The notes under the pieces were generated by a model, which saw only the letters and a list, made by a program, of their open reading frames with translations, made no database searches and was not told where the DNA came from. Position numbers and translations under genes: made by a program. From NCBI RefSeq assembly GCF_003605435.1, contig NZ_QXQB01000009.1, positions 1-64,000 on the forward strand: 64,000 bases of DNA. The letters run 5' to 3'. Within the stretch, counting starts at the first letter, position 1, and each line of letters starts with the position of its first letter. This DNA is from Paenibacillus pinisoli. GTDB taxonomy: Bacteria; Bacillota; Bacilli; Paenibacillales; Paenibacillaceae. This document shows positions 47,523 to 55,740 of this stretch, piece after piece.

Positions 47523-47555
47523 AAGGACCGCTCAGCATATAGCCAAGCAGTCCTT
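47523..47555 (-). terminator. rqcP/hup terminator
   Basis: AAGGACTGCTTGGC and GCTGAGCGGTCCTT form an imperfect stem followed by TTTTT on the minus strand, directly after rqcP. Confidence 0.75.
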
Positions 47556-47558
47556 CTA

Positions 47559-47846
47559 TTATTGCTTCTCCCAATCGAGATCGTTCTCGCGAGGGCGCTG
47601 TTCTTCTTTCACCAAAGTATAAAGCTCACCGGCTTCATCCTTGCGGGTCGTCTCGGTGAGACGCTCCACGCGGACCGTTACGATCTTCTGACCGTACTGG
47701 ATCTGGAGCTCGTCCCCGACCTTGACGGCGCTGCTTGCTTTCGCTTCGCGGCCGTTGATCCACACCCGTCCTTGCTCGGATACATCCTTCGCAACGGTAC
47801 GGCGCTTGATCAGGCGGGATACCTTGAGAAATTTATCTAAACGCAT
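47559..47846 (-). CDS. rqcP: S4-domain RNA-binding protein RqcP (YabO)
   Basis: A 95-residue S4-domain protein (MRLDKFLKVSRLIKRRTVAKD, GRVWINGREAKASSAVKVGDEL). In B. subtilis RqcP binds stalled 50S subunits and helps RqcH add alanine tails to nascent chains. It starts 3 bases after hup and shares its terminator. Related Hsp15 proteins have the same fold, but the locus favours RqcP. Confidence 0.93.
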   Translation of the reverse strand: MRLDKFLKVSRLIKRRTVAKDVSEQGRVWINGREAKASSAVKVGDELQIQYGQKIVTVRVERLTETTRKDEAGELYTLVKEEQRPRENDLDWEKQ

Positions 47847-47849
47847 GTA

Positions 47850-48122
47850 TTACTTGATCGCTTCTTTCAGCTTGTTGCCTGCTTTGAATGCAGGAACTTT
47901 GGATTCTGGGATCGTGATTTCTTTACCCGTTTGCGGGTTGCGGCCCACGCGGCCGGAACGTTTGCGAGTTTCGAAAGTACCGAAGCCGATCAATTGTACT
48001 TTGTCGCCGCTTGCAAGCGCGTCAGTTACTTCACCAAGAAAGCCGTTCAGGACAGCTTCAACGTCGCGTTTCGTCAGTCCACTCTTCTCTGCAATGTTGT
48101 TGATCAGGTCTGTTTTGTTCAT
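47850..48122 (-). CDS. hup: HU-type DNA-binding protein
   Basis: A 90-residue histone-like protein that bends DNA and shapes the nucleoid. It shows MNKTDLINNIAEKSGLTKRD, the family signature GFGTFETRKRSGRVGRNPQTG and the DNA-binding arm ending VPAFKAGNKLKEAIK. It has a strong TAGGAGGAT ribosome site, consistent with high expression, and sits between mazG and rqcP. Confidence 0.97.
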   Translation of the reverse strand: MNKTDLINNIAEKSGLTKRDVEAVLNGFLGEVTDALASGDKVQLIGFGTFETRKRSGRVGRNPQTGKEITIPESKVPAFKAGNKLKEAIK

Positions 48123-48205
48123 GTGAATATCCTCCTAATAAATGACGGTTATTTGTGGCTGCCGCGTTGTAGCGGCTCACCCGTTGGCAAAATCTGCTCT
48201 TACGA

Positions 48206-48233
48206 AGAATACTTATTCTGCTCGAGAGAACAA
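48206..48233 (-). promoter_or_regulatory. candidate hup promoter
   Basis: TTGTTC (48228-48233) and TATTCT (48206-48211) with a 16-base spacer in the gap between mazG and hup. The match is moderate. Confidence 0.4.
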
Positions 48234-48306
48234 AATCCTGCCGCGTACTGCAATTTTTTTTGGGAATAGTGCGGAATTTAGGCGAATTGTGGCGAAAGTC
48301 ATGCAG

Positions 48307-49815
48307 CTAAAGTCTCTTAGCCTCTTCCCACCATCGATCCATCTCTAGTAAATCAGTTTGGTCAAAAGTTTTGCCGTTTATACGAAGCTGCTCTTCAATA
48401 TATTGAAATCGGCTCTTAAACTTTCGATTTGTCCGAGAGAGAGCTTCCTCGGGATCAGCGTGGATGAATCGCGACGCGTTCACAACGGCGAACAGCAGGT
48501 CTCCCAGCTCATCGGCTTGCTTCTCTTCGTCTCCGGCAGAGATCGCTTCCCGCAGCTCTAGCAGCTCTTCTTCGATCTTCGATAAGACCGGACCCAGCTC
48601 GTCCCAGTCGAAGCCGACCTTCGCGGCCTTCTTCTGCAGCTTGTAAGCCTTCATGAGCGCAGGCAGATCCGGCGGAATGCCGTCCAGCTGCGACACCCTT
48701 GCAGCGTCCGTTCCCTTCCTCCGCTTCTCCTCCGCTTTCATGCCTTCCCAGTTCGCCAGCGCTTCGTCCGCATTCTGCGCGCCGGTCTCGCCGAACACGT
48801 GAGGATGACGGAAGATCAGCTTCTCGTTCAGCGTCTGAATGACGTCATAGACCGAGAATGCGCCAACTTCCTCTTCCATCTGGCTATGCAGCATGACTTG
48901 AAGAATCACATCTCCAAATTCCTCTTGCATGCCGTCCGGATCGTCGTTATCGATGGCTTCCAAAGCCTCATAGAGCTCTTCAATGAAGTTCTTGCGAATC
49001 GATTGATGCGTCTGCTCGCGGTCCCACGGACAGCCTTCTGGACTGCGCAGGATGGCCACGATCTCATGCAGCCGCTCGAATGACCGGTTGCGCAAGGCCG
49101 GATCCTCAGAACGCGGCACATAGATGATCGACAGATTGCCATATTCCTGATTGCGGTCGAGCTCATAGACCGGAACGGAGATCATCCGCTCTTGTCCCTG
49201 TACACCCAGCGCATGGCCGATAACGACCTCATAATCCTCCGGGTAACGCTCCATCAGCGCCAGCTTCACGTCGGAAGCCGTAAAAGCATCATACACCTGA
49301 CCGATGATAGTATGCAACTCCGGCTGTAGAAGCGATGCCTTCAGCTCCGCCGCATCCAGCAGGGAGAAGCCCTCAATCGGATCAATGCCGAGAGAGGCGA
49401 AGGATGCATCCAGGAAGCTCTCGCCGCCCAGCACCGTCAGCTCGACGCCCTCTGCGGCGCAGCGCTCGCGAAGCAGCTGTACCGTGCGCTCCGCCACCAT
49501 CGGATGGCCGGGAACGGCATACAGGATCGCACGGTCAGAAGCGGCAGCTCCCGACTCATGCCCGCCCTGCAGCGCTTCCTGCAGCAGTCTTGAGGCAATC
49601 GCCTCGTAGACCTCCGGGAAGGAATCATGCTGCTCGTACAAGCTGTCGAATGAAGTGTACGAGATATTATTCTCTTGAAGCAAAGCCATCACGGGATGGT
49701 GCTCGGTACGGACGAAGATGCGCTTCGCCGCCTGCAGCCGCCGCCAGATGCCCAGTGTAAGTTGATCCGGGTCGCCGGAGCCGAGTCCGACGATCACGAT
49801 TGGCGAATTGGCCAT
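48307..49815 (-). CDS. mazG: MazG/YabN nucleotide pyrophosphohydrolase with methylase-like domain
   Basis: A 502-residue fusion. The N-terminal half (about 1-225) is a tetrapyrrole methylase-like domain, starting IVIVGLGSGDPDQLTLG. The C-terminal half is MazG, with RSPEGCPWDREQTHQSIRKN and the metal-binding EELYEALEA followed by EEFGDVILQV; a second EELLELREA/ADELGDLLFAVVN set follows, as in dimerised MazG domains. It is presumed to remove non-canonical NTPs. This fusion is conserved at this locus in Bacilli. AAGGAGGAGG precedes the ATG. Confidence 0.95.
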   Translation of the reverse strand: MANSPIVIVGLGSGDPDQLTLGIWRRLQAAKRIFVRTEHHPVMALLQENNISYTSFDSLYEQHDSFPEVYEAIASRLLQEALQGGHESGAAASDRAILYAVPGHPMVAERTVQLLRERCAAEGVELTVLGGESFLDASFASLGIDPIEGFSLLDAAELKASLLQPELHTIIGQVYDAFTASDVKLALMERYPEDYEVVIGHALGVQGQERMISVPVYELDRNQEYGNLSIIYVPRSEDPALRNRSFERLHEIVAILRSPEGCPWDREQTHQSIRKNFIEELYEALEAIDNDDPDGMQEEFGDVILQVMLHSQMEEEVGAFSVYDVIQTLNEKLIFRHPHVFGETGAQNADEALANWEGMKAEEKRRKGTDAARVSQLDGIPPDLPALMKAYKLQKKAAKVGFDWDELGPVLSKIEEELLELREAISAGDEEKQADELGDLLFAVVNASRFIHADPEEALSRTNRKFKSRFQYIEEQLRINGKTFDQTDLLEMDRWWEEAKRL

Positions 49816-49845
49816 GTGAATCCTCCTCCTTATGTAACGGACGGG

Positions 49846-51519
49846 CTAATGCTCGTCCAGCGGCGGAATCAGCCGAAGCCGCCGCAACCGGGCGGCCAGC
49901 CGATCGCCGCCCGGAATCGCGCGCCATTCGCGCGCGTCTATCGCGCCTGCGCGCAAAGCGGCGGCGGCGAAGACCACTACGCCGACGGCTGCGCCCGCCA
50001 GCGTCAATGCTGCCGCGAGGCTTCGCTGCGGCAGCCCGTGTCCGAGCGCGGCGCCTAGCGCGCGCTCGGCAAGCAGCACCGCGCTGGCCATAACCGCCAG
50101 CGCGACAATGCCTGCGGCTGCGGGGCCTATGCCGGCGCGCCGCTTAAGCTGTCCGTGCGGCGGGCGGAGCCCCGCAGCCGCACGGCGCAGCGCCGCCGCG
50201 CCCAGCAAGGCGGCGGCGCTTAGCGCGATCACGCCGGAGAGCGCTGCCCCCTCGATGCCGAGGGAGGGCACCAGCGCGGCGTTCAGCGCGCCCTTCAGCA
50301 GCGCTGCGAGCAAGAGCAGCGCCGCAGGCGCCCGCACCGAGCCAAGCGCTTGCAGCGCGGGCGCGACAACCGCGTTCACGCTGCCGGCGAGCGCCGTGCA
50401 GCCGACAAGCGCGAAGGCTAGCGTTCCCTTCGCATCCTTGTACAGCATAATATTGATCGGCTCAGCCAGCAGCATGAGGCCGATGGCCGCGGCTCCGCCC
50501 ATCATCCAGGCCATCCTCAGCTGCAGCGACAGACGGGTCTGCAGCTCGTCAAGCCGGCCTCCAGCCTTCGCCGCCACGAGGCCTGGCACCATAGCCGCAG
50601 CTGCCGCGGCGGCAACCATCGTAACAAGCTGCACCAGCGGACCGCCCCGGCTGTATACGCCGAAGAGGCTCATCGCCGTCGCTTCGGCCATGCCGCTGTC
50701 ACCGAGCAGCCGCGGCACCATGAATGCATCCACTACCCCTACAATCGGCACAACGATAGAAGCCAGCGCTGCCGGAGCGGCTATCGCTGCCAATTCCTTC
50801 ATCTCCTGCGCAATGCGCTGGAATCCCAGCGGATTCCGAGCGGCCGTGCTCCTTGCAGACCGGTCACGCAAGCCGCCCAGCGAGAGAAGAATAAGAGCGG
50901 TGACCGCGCCTGCGCCTGCGCCGCCCATGACGCCCGCGGCCAAAGCGGAATCGCTCCATCCCGCGGTAAGGCCGAGCTGCAGCGCAAGGACCATAATCGC
51001 AACCCTGGCGCATTGCTCTGCCACCTGGGATGCGGCCGACAAGCCCATCCGCCGCCTCCCTTGCTGATAGCCCCGAAGCACCGCAGCAAGCGGCGCAAAT
51101 ATAAGCGCCACAGACAATACGCGTATAGCCAGCGCCGCGGAATCATCGCCTATCCATGATGCGGCCAGATCGGCGGTCAGCCACATCCCGATGAAACCGA
51201 TGAGGCCCGTCATCCCCAGCAGAATCGCTGCGGCAATCACGGTGCTCCTCGTGCCTTCCAGAGCCTCATCTTCCTTCAGCTTGCGTGCAATAATGATGGA
51301 TATTGCCGTAGGCAAACCCGCTGTAGCCAAGACTGCAATCAGCTGATAGAACGGATATACGGCATTGTAGATGCCGAATACGCGGTCCCCTGCCAAATTC
51401 TGCAGCGGGATCTTCTGCAAAGTGCCTACCAGCTTGGAGATCAGCGCAGCTCCCGCCATCAGGATTACGCCATTCCGCCAGATTCCGCCTCCGCGAAGTC
51501 TCGATGCCGTCCGGCCCAT
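49846..51519 (-). CDS. yabM: MATE/MOP-type polysaccharide flippase-like protein (YabM)
   Basis: A 557-residue membrane protein with about 14 hydrophobic segments, of the polysaccharide-transport (SpoVB/MurJ-like) superfamily. The N-terminal part LISKLVGTLQKIPLQNLAGD-GVFGIYN-like is typical. It could move lipid-linked wall or spore precursors; the substrate is not known. The GC content, particularly of the C-terminal half, is markedly higher than that of its neighbours, and long false ORFs appear on the other strand. AGGGGAC lies upstream of the ATG. Confidence 0.88.
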   Translation of the reverse strand: MGRTASRLRGGGIWRNGVILMAGAALISKLVGTLQKIPLQNLAGDRVFGIYNAVYPFYQLIAVLATAGLPTAISIIIARKLKEDEALEGTRSTVIAAAILLGMTGLIGFIGMWLTADLAASWIGDDSAALAIRVLSVALIFAPLAAVLRGYQQGRRRMGLSAASQVAEQCARVAIMVLALQLGLTAGWSDSALAAGVMGGAGAGAVTALILLSLGGLRDRSARSTAARNPLGFQRIAQEMKELAAIAAPAALASIVVPIVGVVDAFMVPRLLGDSGMAEATAMSLFGVYSRGGPLVQLVTMVAAAAAAAMVPGLVAAKAGGRLDELQTRLSLQLRMAWMMGGAAAIGLMLLAEPINIMLYKDAKGTLAFALVGCTALAGSVNAVVAPALQALGSVRAPAALLLLAALLKGALNAALVPSLGIEGAALSGVIALSAAALLGAAALRRAAAGLRPPHGQLKRRAGIGPAAAGIVALAVMASAVLLAERALGAALGHGLPQRSLAAALTLAGAAVGVVVFAAAALRAGAIDAREWRAIPGGDRLAARLRRLRLIPPLDEH

Positions 51520-51559
51520 ATGATAGTCCCCTGTTCCCTATGATTGGTTATGATTAATG

Positions 51560-51587
51560 ATTATACCGTAAAGGGAGCAGATACCAA
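51560..51587 (-). promoter_or_regulatory. candidate yabM promoter
   Basis: TTGGTA (51582-51587) and TATAAT (51560-51565) with a 16-base spacer; the -35 abuts copy B of the dispersed element. Confidence 0.45.
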
Positions 51588-51589
51588 AA

Positions 51590-51968
51590 GAACAAACTCA
51601 CCCTGCGGGTGATTGAAGGTCACAAGCGCTCAATCCTGATCCTGCCTCCTAACGGAACTGAGCGACTCTACGCTTCATTTTTTATATGCTTATAACGTCT
51701 AACGGAATGAGGATGCCTTATTGGCACCATCCGACCCGCATTCCGGTTCATTTAGGGCAAATAAGGGCTCTCTGTTCCTTTACTATTAAAAAAGGGCACA
51801 TGGACGGGTAAATAGCGTCTCGTAGTTCCCTTACGAATGTTCAAAAAATGACTTACCCCGCTTAAGGACTTGCTTCAGCCAATTTTAAGCAGGTTTTTGC
51901 TGCTTAGAGCTCTCTTTTCGGCGAATTGATCCATAACTTCTAAAACGGCATCATTCCCTAAACAATGA
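51590..51968. repeat. dispersed intergenic element, copy B
   Basis: About 380 bases matching 47109-47519 in the same orientation. It fills the space between the yabM promoter and the spoVT terminator; its right end coincides with the A-run of that terminator, as copy A does at rqcP. Confidence 0.93.
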
Positions 51969-51972
51969 AAAA

Positions 51973-52008
51973 GCTTCCCCGCAAGCGGCCGGAGCCGTAC
52001 GGAGAAGC
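51973..52008 (-). terminator. spoVT terminator
   Basis: GCTTCTCC and GGGGAAGC form the base of a GC-rich hairpin followed by TTTTTC on the minus strand. Confidence 0.65.
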
Positions 52009-52053
52009 CGGTGTCTTCTTGCCTTATGTCCAGGCAGCAATAAGAATTCGAGC

Positions 52054-52596
52054 TTATTGCTCCATCTGCTTCGCCAAGAAGCCTGCAGCCGTCTCAGCCA
52101 TCTTCGTCTCCAGCTGGCCCATCTTCACCGAATCATCTTTGCTGAGCAGCACCACAGCGCCGATCGGATCGCCGCCCGCAATAATCGGTGCTACGACGAA
52201 AGAGCTGTATTGATCTTGCACATCCTTCACAATTTCATAAGCGCCGCCGTTTGTTTCAGCCAGTGTCTTGCGGTTCTCCATGCAGGACTCCAGCGTATTG
52301 CCGACCGGCTTGTCCAGCAATTCCTTCTTGGAAGCGCCCGCTACCGTAATGATGGTATCACGGTCGGAGATAAGCGTAATATGTCCGGTACTCTCGTACA
52401 GCGACTCCGCATATTCCTTGGCAAAGTCGCCCAGCTCGCCGATCGGGGAATACTTCTTCAAGATGACTTCGCCGTCACGGTCGACGAAGATTTCGAGTGG
52501 GTCGCCCTCGCGTATACGCAGCGTACGGCGGATCTCCTTCGGAATCACCACACGCCCGAGATCGTCGATACGACGTACAATTCCAGTTGCTTTCAT
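52054..52596 (-). CDS. spoVT: stage V sporulation protein T, AbrB-type regulator
   Basis: A forespore transcription factor of 180 residues. The N-terminal swapped-hairpin AbrB domain (MKATGIVRRIDDLGRVVIPK to EVILKKY, about 1-50) binds DNA. A GAF-like C-terminal domain (about 55-178) is the oligomerisation/sensor part. In B. subtilis it modulates sigma-G genes and germination. It lies between mfd and yabM in Bacillus; here the Arc/SPFH, ger and prsA genes have been inserted between mfd and spoVT. Confidence 0.95.
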   Translation of the reverse strand: MKATGIVRRIDDLGRVVIPKEIRRTLRIREGDPLEIFVDRDGEVILKKYSPIGELGDFAKEYAESLYESTGHITLISDRDTIITVAGASKKELLDKPVGNTLESCMENRKTLAETNGGAYEIVKDVQDQYSSFVVAPIIAGGDPIGAVVLLSKDDSVKMGQLETKMAETAAGFLAKQMEQ

Positions 52597-53072
52597 TTCT
52601 TGTTGCCCCGCTTTCCCTAGAGGATTTTGAATCGACTGGATGCTTGCATCACTTTTTTATAAAGAAACATCACTGAGAGCTCCACGAGGACTTGCGGCGT
52701 CCTCGAATTTCTTCCGGGTAGCGCCAAACGCAAGGCTTGGCCAATCCTATCCCATACCAGAACATTCGCAGCAGGCCGTTGTTATCGTAGGGTCTTGGTG
52801 CTGCTCCGGTACCTGAAGTGTTAAGATCCTTCAATGAAGAATTTGAATCTGACCATAGTATTCATCCGCTCCCAATTTCTTATGCACGTCTCCAGCGCGC
52901 CCCGCTGTTCCCTTGTTGAACCTTTAATCCGCCAGTCCAAGCCCTGCACTGCACAGAGTCTGTCCGCTTTAGTGATTAGTTCTTACGGTAAGAGACGGTC
53001 CTCGCAAGACATCCGGAGCCTTAGAATGCCCTCCAGAGCCGCATGTATCCAGCGTTGACCATTACACGGCAA
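52597..53072. other. gene-free interval upstream of spoVT
   Basis: About 475 bases with no supported gene. A perfect hairpin CGAGGAC-TTGCGGC-GTCCTCG lies at 52685-52705 without a T-run. I could not find a convincing sigma-G promoter for spoVT. Confidence 0.45.
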
Positions 53073-53073
53073 A

Positions 53074-53105
53074 GACGGCATACGCAGCCATGTGCGTATG
53101 CCGTC
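53074..53105 (-). terminator. terminator of the SPFH/RHH operon
   Basis: GACGGCATACGCA and TGCGTATGCCGTC form a perfect 13-bp stem, followed by TTTG only, on the minus strand after the RHH gene. Confidence 0.75.
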
Positions 53106-53109
53106 CGTA

Positions 53110-53280
53110 TTATTCCTCTTTGCGGGGCTTGCCGAGCCGCCCTGACTTGGCAAGCGCTTCGCGCAGCAAATATTCAATATGGCCGTTCACGCTGCGAAAT
53201 TCGTCAGCGGCCCATTGCTCAAGCGCACGATGGATGTCGGGATCGAGGCGCAGCGGGAACGCCTTCTTCTCTTTCCCCAT
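53110..53280 (-). CDS. Arc-like ribbon-helix-helix DNA-binding protein
   Basis: A 56-residue protein. It begins MGKEKKAFPLRLDPDIHRAL (the beta strand that inserts in the DNA groove), followed by two helices EQWAADEFRSVNGHIEYLL and REALAKSGRLGKP. This is the Arc/CopG-type fold, often annotated as an HicB- or Arc-family protein when next to SPFH genes. It lies 13 bases past the SPFH gene on the same strand and probably regulates the operon. Confidence 0.82.
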   Translation of the reverse strand: MGKEKKAFPLRLDPDIHRALEQWAADEFRSVNGHIEYLLREALAKSGRLGKPRKEE

Positions 53281-53293
53281 AATTCAGCGTTCC

Positions 53294-54166
53294 TTAGCTG
53301 TAGAGGGAGCCCGTATTGATGACCGGCTGCGCTGCCCTGTCAGATACGATCGAAACCATCAAATTGTTGACCATCGCGGCCCGCCGCTCGTTGTCCAGGT
53401 CGATTCCGTTCTCCTCCAGCTTCCGCAGAGCCGCATCCACCATGCCGACTGCGCCCTCAACAATCTTCTGACGCGCCGCCACAATGGCAATCGCTTGCTG
53501 CCGCTGCAGCATCGCGCTTGCGATCTCCGGCGCATAGGCAAGATGCGTAATCCGCGTCTCGATCAGCTCGACGCCGGCCACTTCCAGCCGAGCCTGAAGA
53601 TCGCGCTGCAGCTCAGACGCCACTTCATCCGCATTGCCGCGAAGCGATACGCCATGCTCATCATCGAAAATATCGTACGGATATTGCGCCGCAATATGGC
53701 GAATCGCCGTCTCGCTCTGAATCTCGACGAACCGCTCGTAATGATCGACGTCGAACGTTGCTTTCGCTGTATCTACAACCTTAAAGACAACGACCGCGCC
53801 GATTTCCACAGGGTTGCCCTCTGCGTCGTTCACTTTCAGCTTCTGACTGTTGAAGTTGCGCACCTTAAGCGATACGGTCGCCTTCGTCGTGAGCGGCAGC
53901 GCCATCCACAAGCCGCTCTGGATAATGGTGCCGATATACGTGCCGAAGAAGGTGATCACCTTTGCTTCATTCGGCTGAACGATGACGAGCGATGTCGTAA
54001 TCAGAAAAGCGGCAAGCAGAAGCACAAGACCCAATATGATGCTAAGTGCCGATACGGACGCTGAGGACAGCTGAAGAATAATAAGCGCCGCTCCGCCTAC
54101 GGCTGCTACAATGGCGATAAGCAGCGCCAAATATCCACTGACATATAAAGCTTTTTTCTCCCTCAT
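53294..54166 (-). CDS. SPFH/Band-7 domain membrane protein
   Basis: A 290-residue protein with two hydrophobic segments (about 8-28 and 33-55) and an SPFH domain (about 60-215: VQPNEAKVITFFGTYIGTI, GAVVVFKVVDTAKATFDV). The C-terminal part RQKIVEGAVGMVDAALRKLEE is typical of the family. It forms membrane microdomain scaffolds or protease-modulating assemblies in related systems. ATG 54166 follows GGGAG at 8 bases. It is cotranscribed with the Arc-like regulator. Confidence 0.9.
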   Translation of the reverse strand: MREKKALYVSGYLALLIAIVAAVGGAALIILQLSSASVSALSIILGLVLLLAAFLITTSLVIVQPNEAKVITFFGTYIGTIIQSGLWMALPLTTKATVSLKVRNFNSQKLKVNDAEGNPVEIGAVVVFKVVDTAKATFDVDHYERFVEIQSETAIRHIAAQYPYDIFDDEHGVSLRGNADEVASELQRDLQARLEVAGVELIETRITHLAYAPEIASAMLQRQQAIAIVAARQKIVEGAVGMVDAALRKLEENGIDLDNERRAAMVNNLMVSIVSDRAAQPVINTGSLYS

Positions 54167-54179
54167 GAGATCCACTCCC

Positions 54180-54227
54180 ATATCATTATGATATGTTCAT
54201 GATATCACTTTTTACAAATATAAGCAA
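54180..54227 (-). promoter_or_regulatory. promoter and candidate operator of the SPFH/RHH operon
   Basis: TTGCTT (54222-54227) and TATCAT (54199-54204) are 17 bases apart. ATGATAT occurs at 54188-54194 and 54199-54205 (11-base spacing) and its complement ATATCAT at 54180-54186. Multiple short direct/inverted copies over a -10 box are what an RHH autorepressor would bind. Confidence 0.6.
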
Positions 54228-54234
54228 TGGTTAT

Positions 54235-54426
54235 TCATATCAGCCAAAGCATAATCAGTATCGCAAGACCTAGCGTCAAGTGGATCCAGCCGAATACTTT
54301 GGACAAGCGAAGTTCCCGGTTGCTTACATGAGACTCCCTTGCGTCAATGAACAACAGAAACAAGCCGCACAAGATGCATATGAGAAAGAGATAGCCCGTT
54401 AGGCCAATCGTGACCGCGTTCAACAC
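54235..54426 (-). CDS. small two-helix membrane protein downstream of the ger operon
   Basis: A 63-residue protein with two hydrophobic helices (about 5-27 and 45-62) joined by a polar loop (DARESHVSNRELRLSK). Function unknown; small proteins of this shape (CLC_0170-like) occur near germinant-receptor operons in Paenibacillus, but I cannot confirm membership. The GTG start has only a distant GGGGG upstream, so the exact start is uncertain. It lies 63 bases past the gerC-type gene on the same strand. Confidence 0.55.
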   Translation of the reverse strand: MLNAVTIGLTGYLFLICILCGLFLLFIDARESHVSNRELRLSKVFGWIHLTLGLAILIMLWLI

Positions 54427-54489
54427 TATACTTTAGAACCCCCTACATTCAGGTATACTGCCGCCGCTAATCCGTAGCGCAGCATAGAC

Positions 54490-55740
54490 CTAAATCGCCT
54501 TCATGCCGATTCGCCGAATCCGCACCGCCACCTCAATATCGAAAGTAGTCTGCTTGTACATCTCCTGCCACTTCTCTTTTGATCCGACATATTGATGCCA
54601 GTACCCCGGCTTCTTGGCTCTGACCATCTCGCCGAAGCCGAATATATCGGAGCTCTTGCTTTGTGTCTTGGCAATGATGTTTTTGTAGAATTGGACGGAG
54701 CCTTCCTCTTGCTTGCGCTCGATCATGGCAATGGAAGCCGGATCCTCCAGCGAGATGCCGTGGCCCATCTTCTCTGCCAGATTCGCCTCGAGCTCCACTT
54801 TGATCTTAAAATACGGCTTGCCGTCCTTTATGCTTAAGTCTATTTTGGAATGACGATGCGTGACATTCGTCATGACAGCCGTAGTCAGGTCATCCTTATC
54901 CAGTAAGACGACCGCCCGGTATCCGGCCGGATTAATGCCCCGCAGCCCCAGAAAACCGGATATCTCCATCGGCTTCGTAACACCGACCAGCCTCTCCCCG
55001 CAGAAATACGCCAGCCCCTGAATCTCGACGTTATCCTGCTCCTTAATATCCACATAGGGCAGGAAGCCCTCCTGCCCTTTCTTCGAGGAATTGCTCCAAT
55101 ATTGTCCCAGATAATCCTTAGGGAACTTGCCCATCTTAATGGCGTTATCGAGCGTGGACATCAAGTAAAGCGTCGGAATCCTCTCCAGCCTGGGTGCCGC
55201 ATTCATGAGCGCGAACGCTTTTCCTTTGGAGACCATCATCCATGCCATTCTGCGCACCTCCGCATTGCGGCGGAAGAAATCATTAATATTGCTCATATCC
55301 TTTTTCGCCACCTCCTCGGAGATGACGATAATCCGCAAATGGCCAAAAAACAGCTTGCTCGATACCTGCTGCTGCAAATTCATAAAGGCATCGTTAATGG
55401 AATGGCCTACGACATGAATGACCCACACCGTCCGGTTCGGGCTGCTGCCTGCCGAGCCGCCGGCTTCTCCCGGCCCAAGGGGAATTTGGCCCGGCAGGGC
55501 GATCTGCACGCCTACCTTGACCATACCCTCCTTGGGCGGAGGAAGCGAGCCGCGGACATGCGACACTTCATTTTCTTCCTTTCGAGCTGCCTCCTCATTT
55601 TCTGCCTCATCAATCGATACCCCAAGCACGACTGCCCGATCGTCGATCTCCAGCCGGTCCCAGCAGCCGCTCAAGACAGGGACAAACAGAAGCAGCACTC
55701 CGAATAATTGCAGGGAGCGCCTTGCAGCCATGCTCTTCAT
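54490..55740 (-). CDS. Ger(x)C family spore germination lipoprotein
   Basis: The C subunit of a germinant receptor: 416 residues with a signal peptide and lipobox LSGC (about residues 22-25), then WDRLEIDDRAVVLGVSID, the family opening. Later parts FFGHLRIIVISEEVAKK and GLAYFCGERLVG are typical. The start overlaps the B-subunit stop (ATGA). It sits on the outer face of the spore inner membrane. The germinant cannot be predicted. Confidence 0.93.
   Translation of the reverse strand: MKSMAARRSLQLFGVLLLFVPVLSGCWDRLEIDDRAVVLGVSIDEAENEEAARKEENEVSHVRGSLPPPKEGMVKVGVQIALPGQIPLGPGEAGGSAGSSPNRTVWVIHVVGHSINDAFMNLQQQVSSKLFFGHLRIIVISEEVAKKDMSNINDFFRRNAEVRRMAWMMVSKGKAFALMNAAPRLERIPTLYLMSTLDNAIKMGKFPKDYLGQYWSNSSKKGQEGFLPYVDIKEQDNVEIQGLAYFCGERLVGVTKPMEISGFLGLRGINPAGYRAVVLLDKDDLTTAVMTNVTHRHSKIDLSIKDGKPYFKIKVELEANLAEKMGHGISLEDPASIAMIERKQEEGSVQFYKNIIAKTQSKSSDIFGFGEMVRAKKPGYWHQYVGSKEKWQEMYKQTTFDIEVAVRIRRIGMKAI

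Noticed and set aside
50108-51067. 319-residue plus-strand frame opposite yabM
   Set aside because: An Ala/Ser/Pro-rich translation caused by very high GC in yabM; no domain or start signal.
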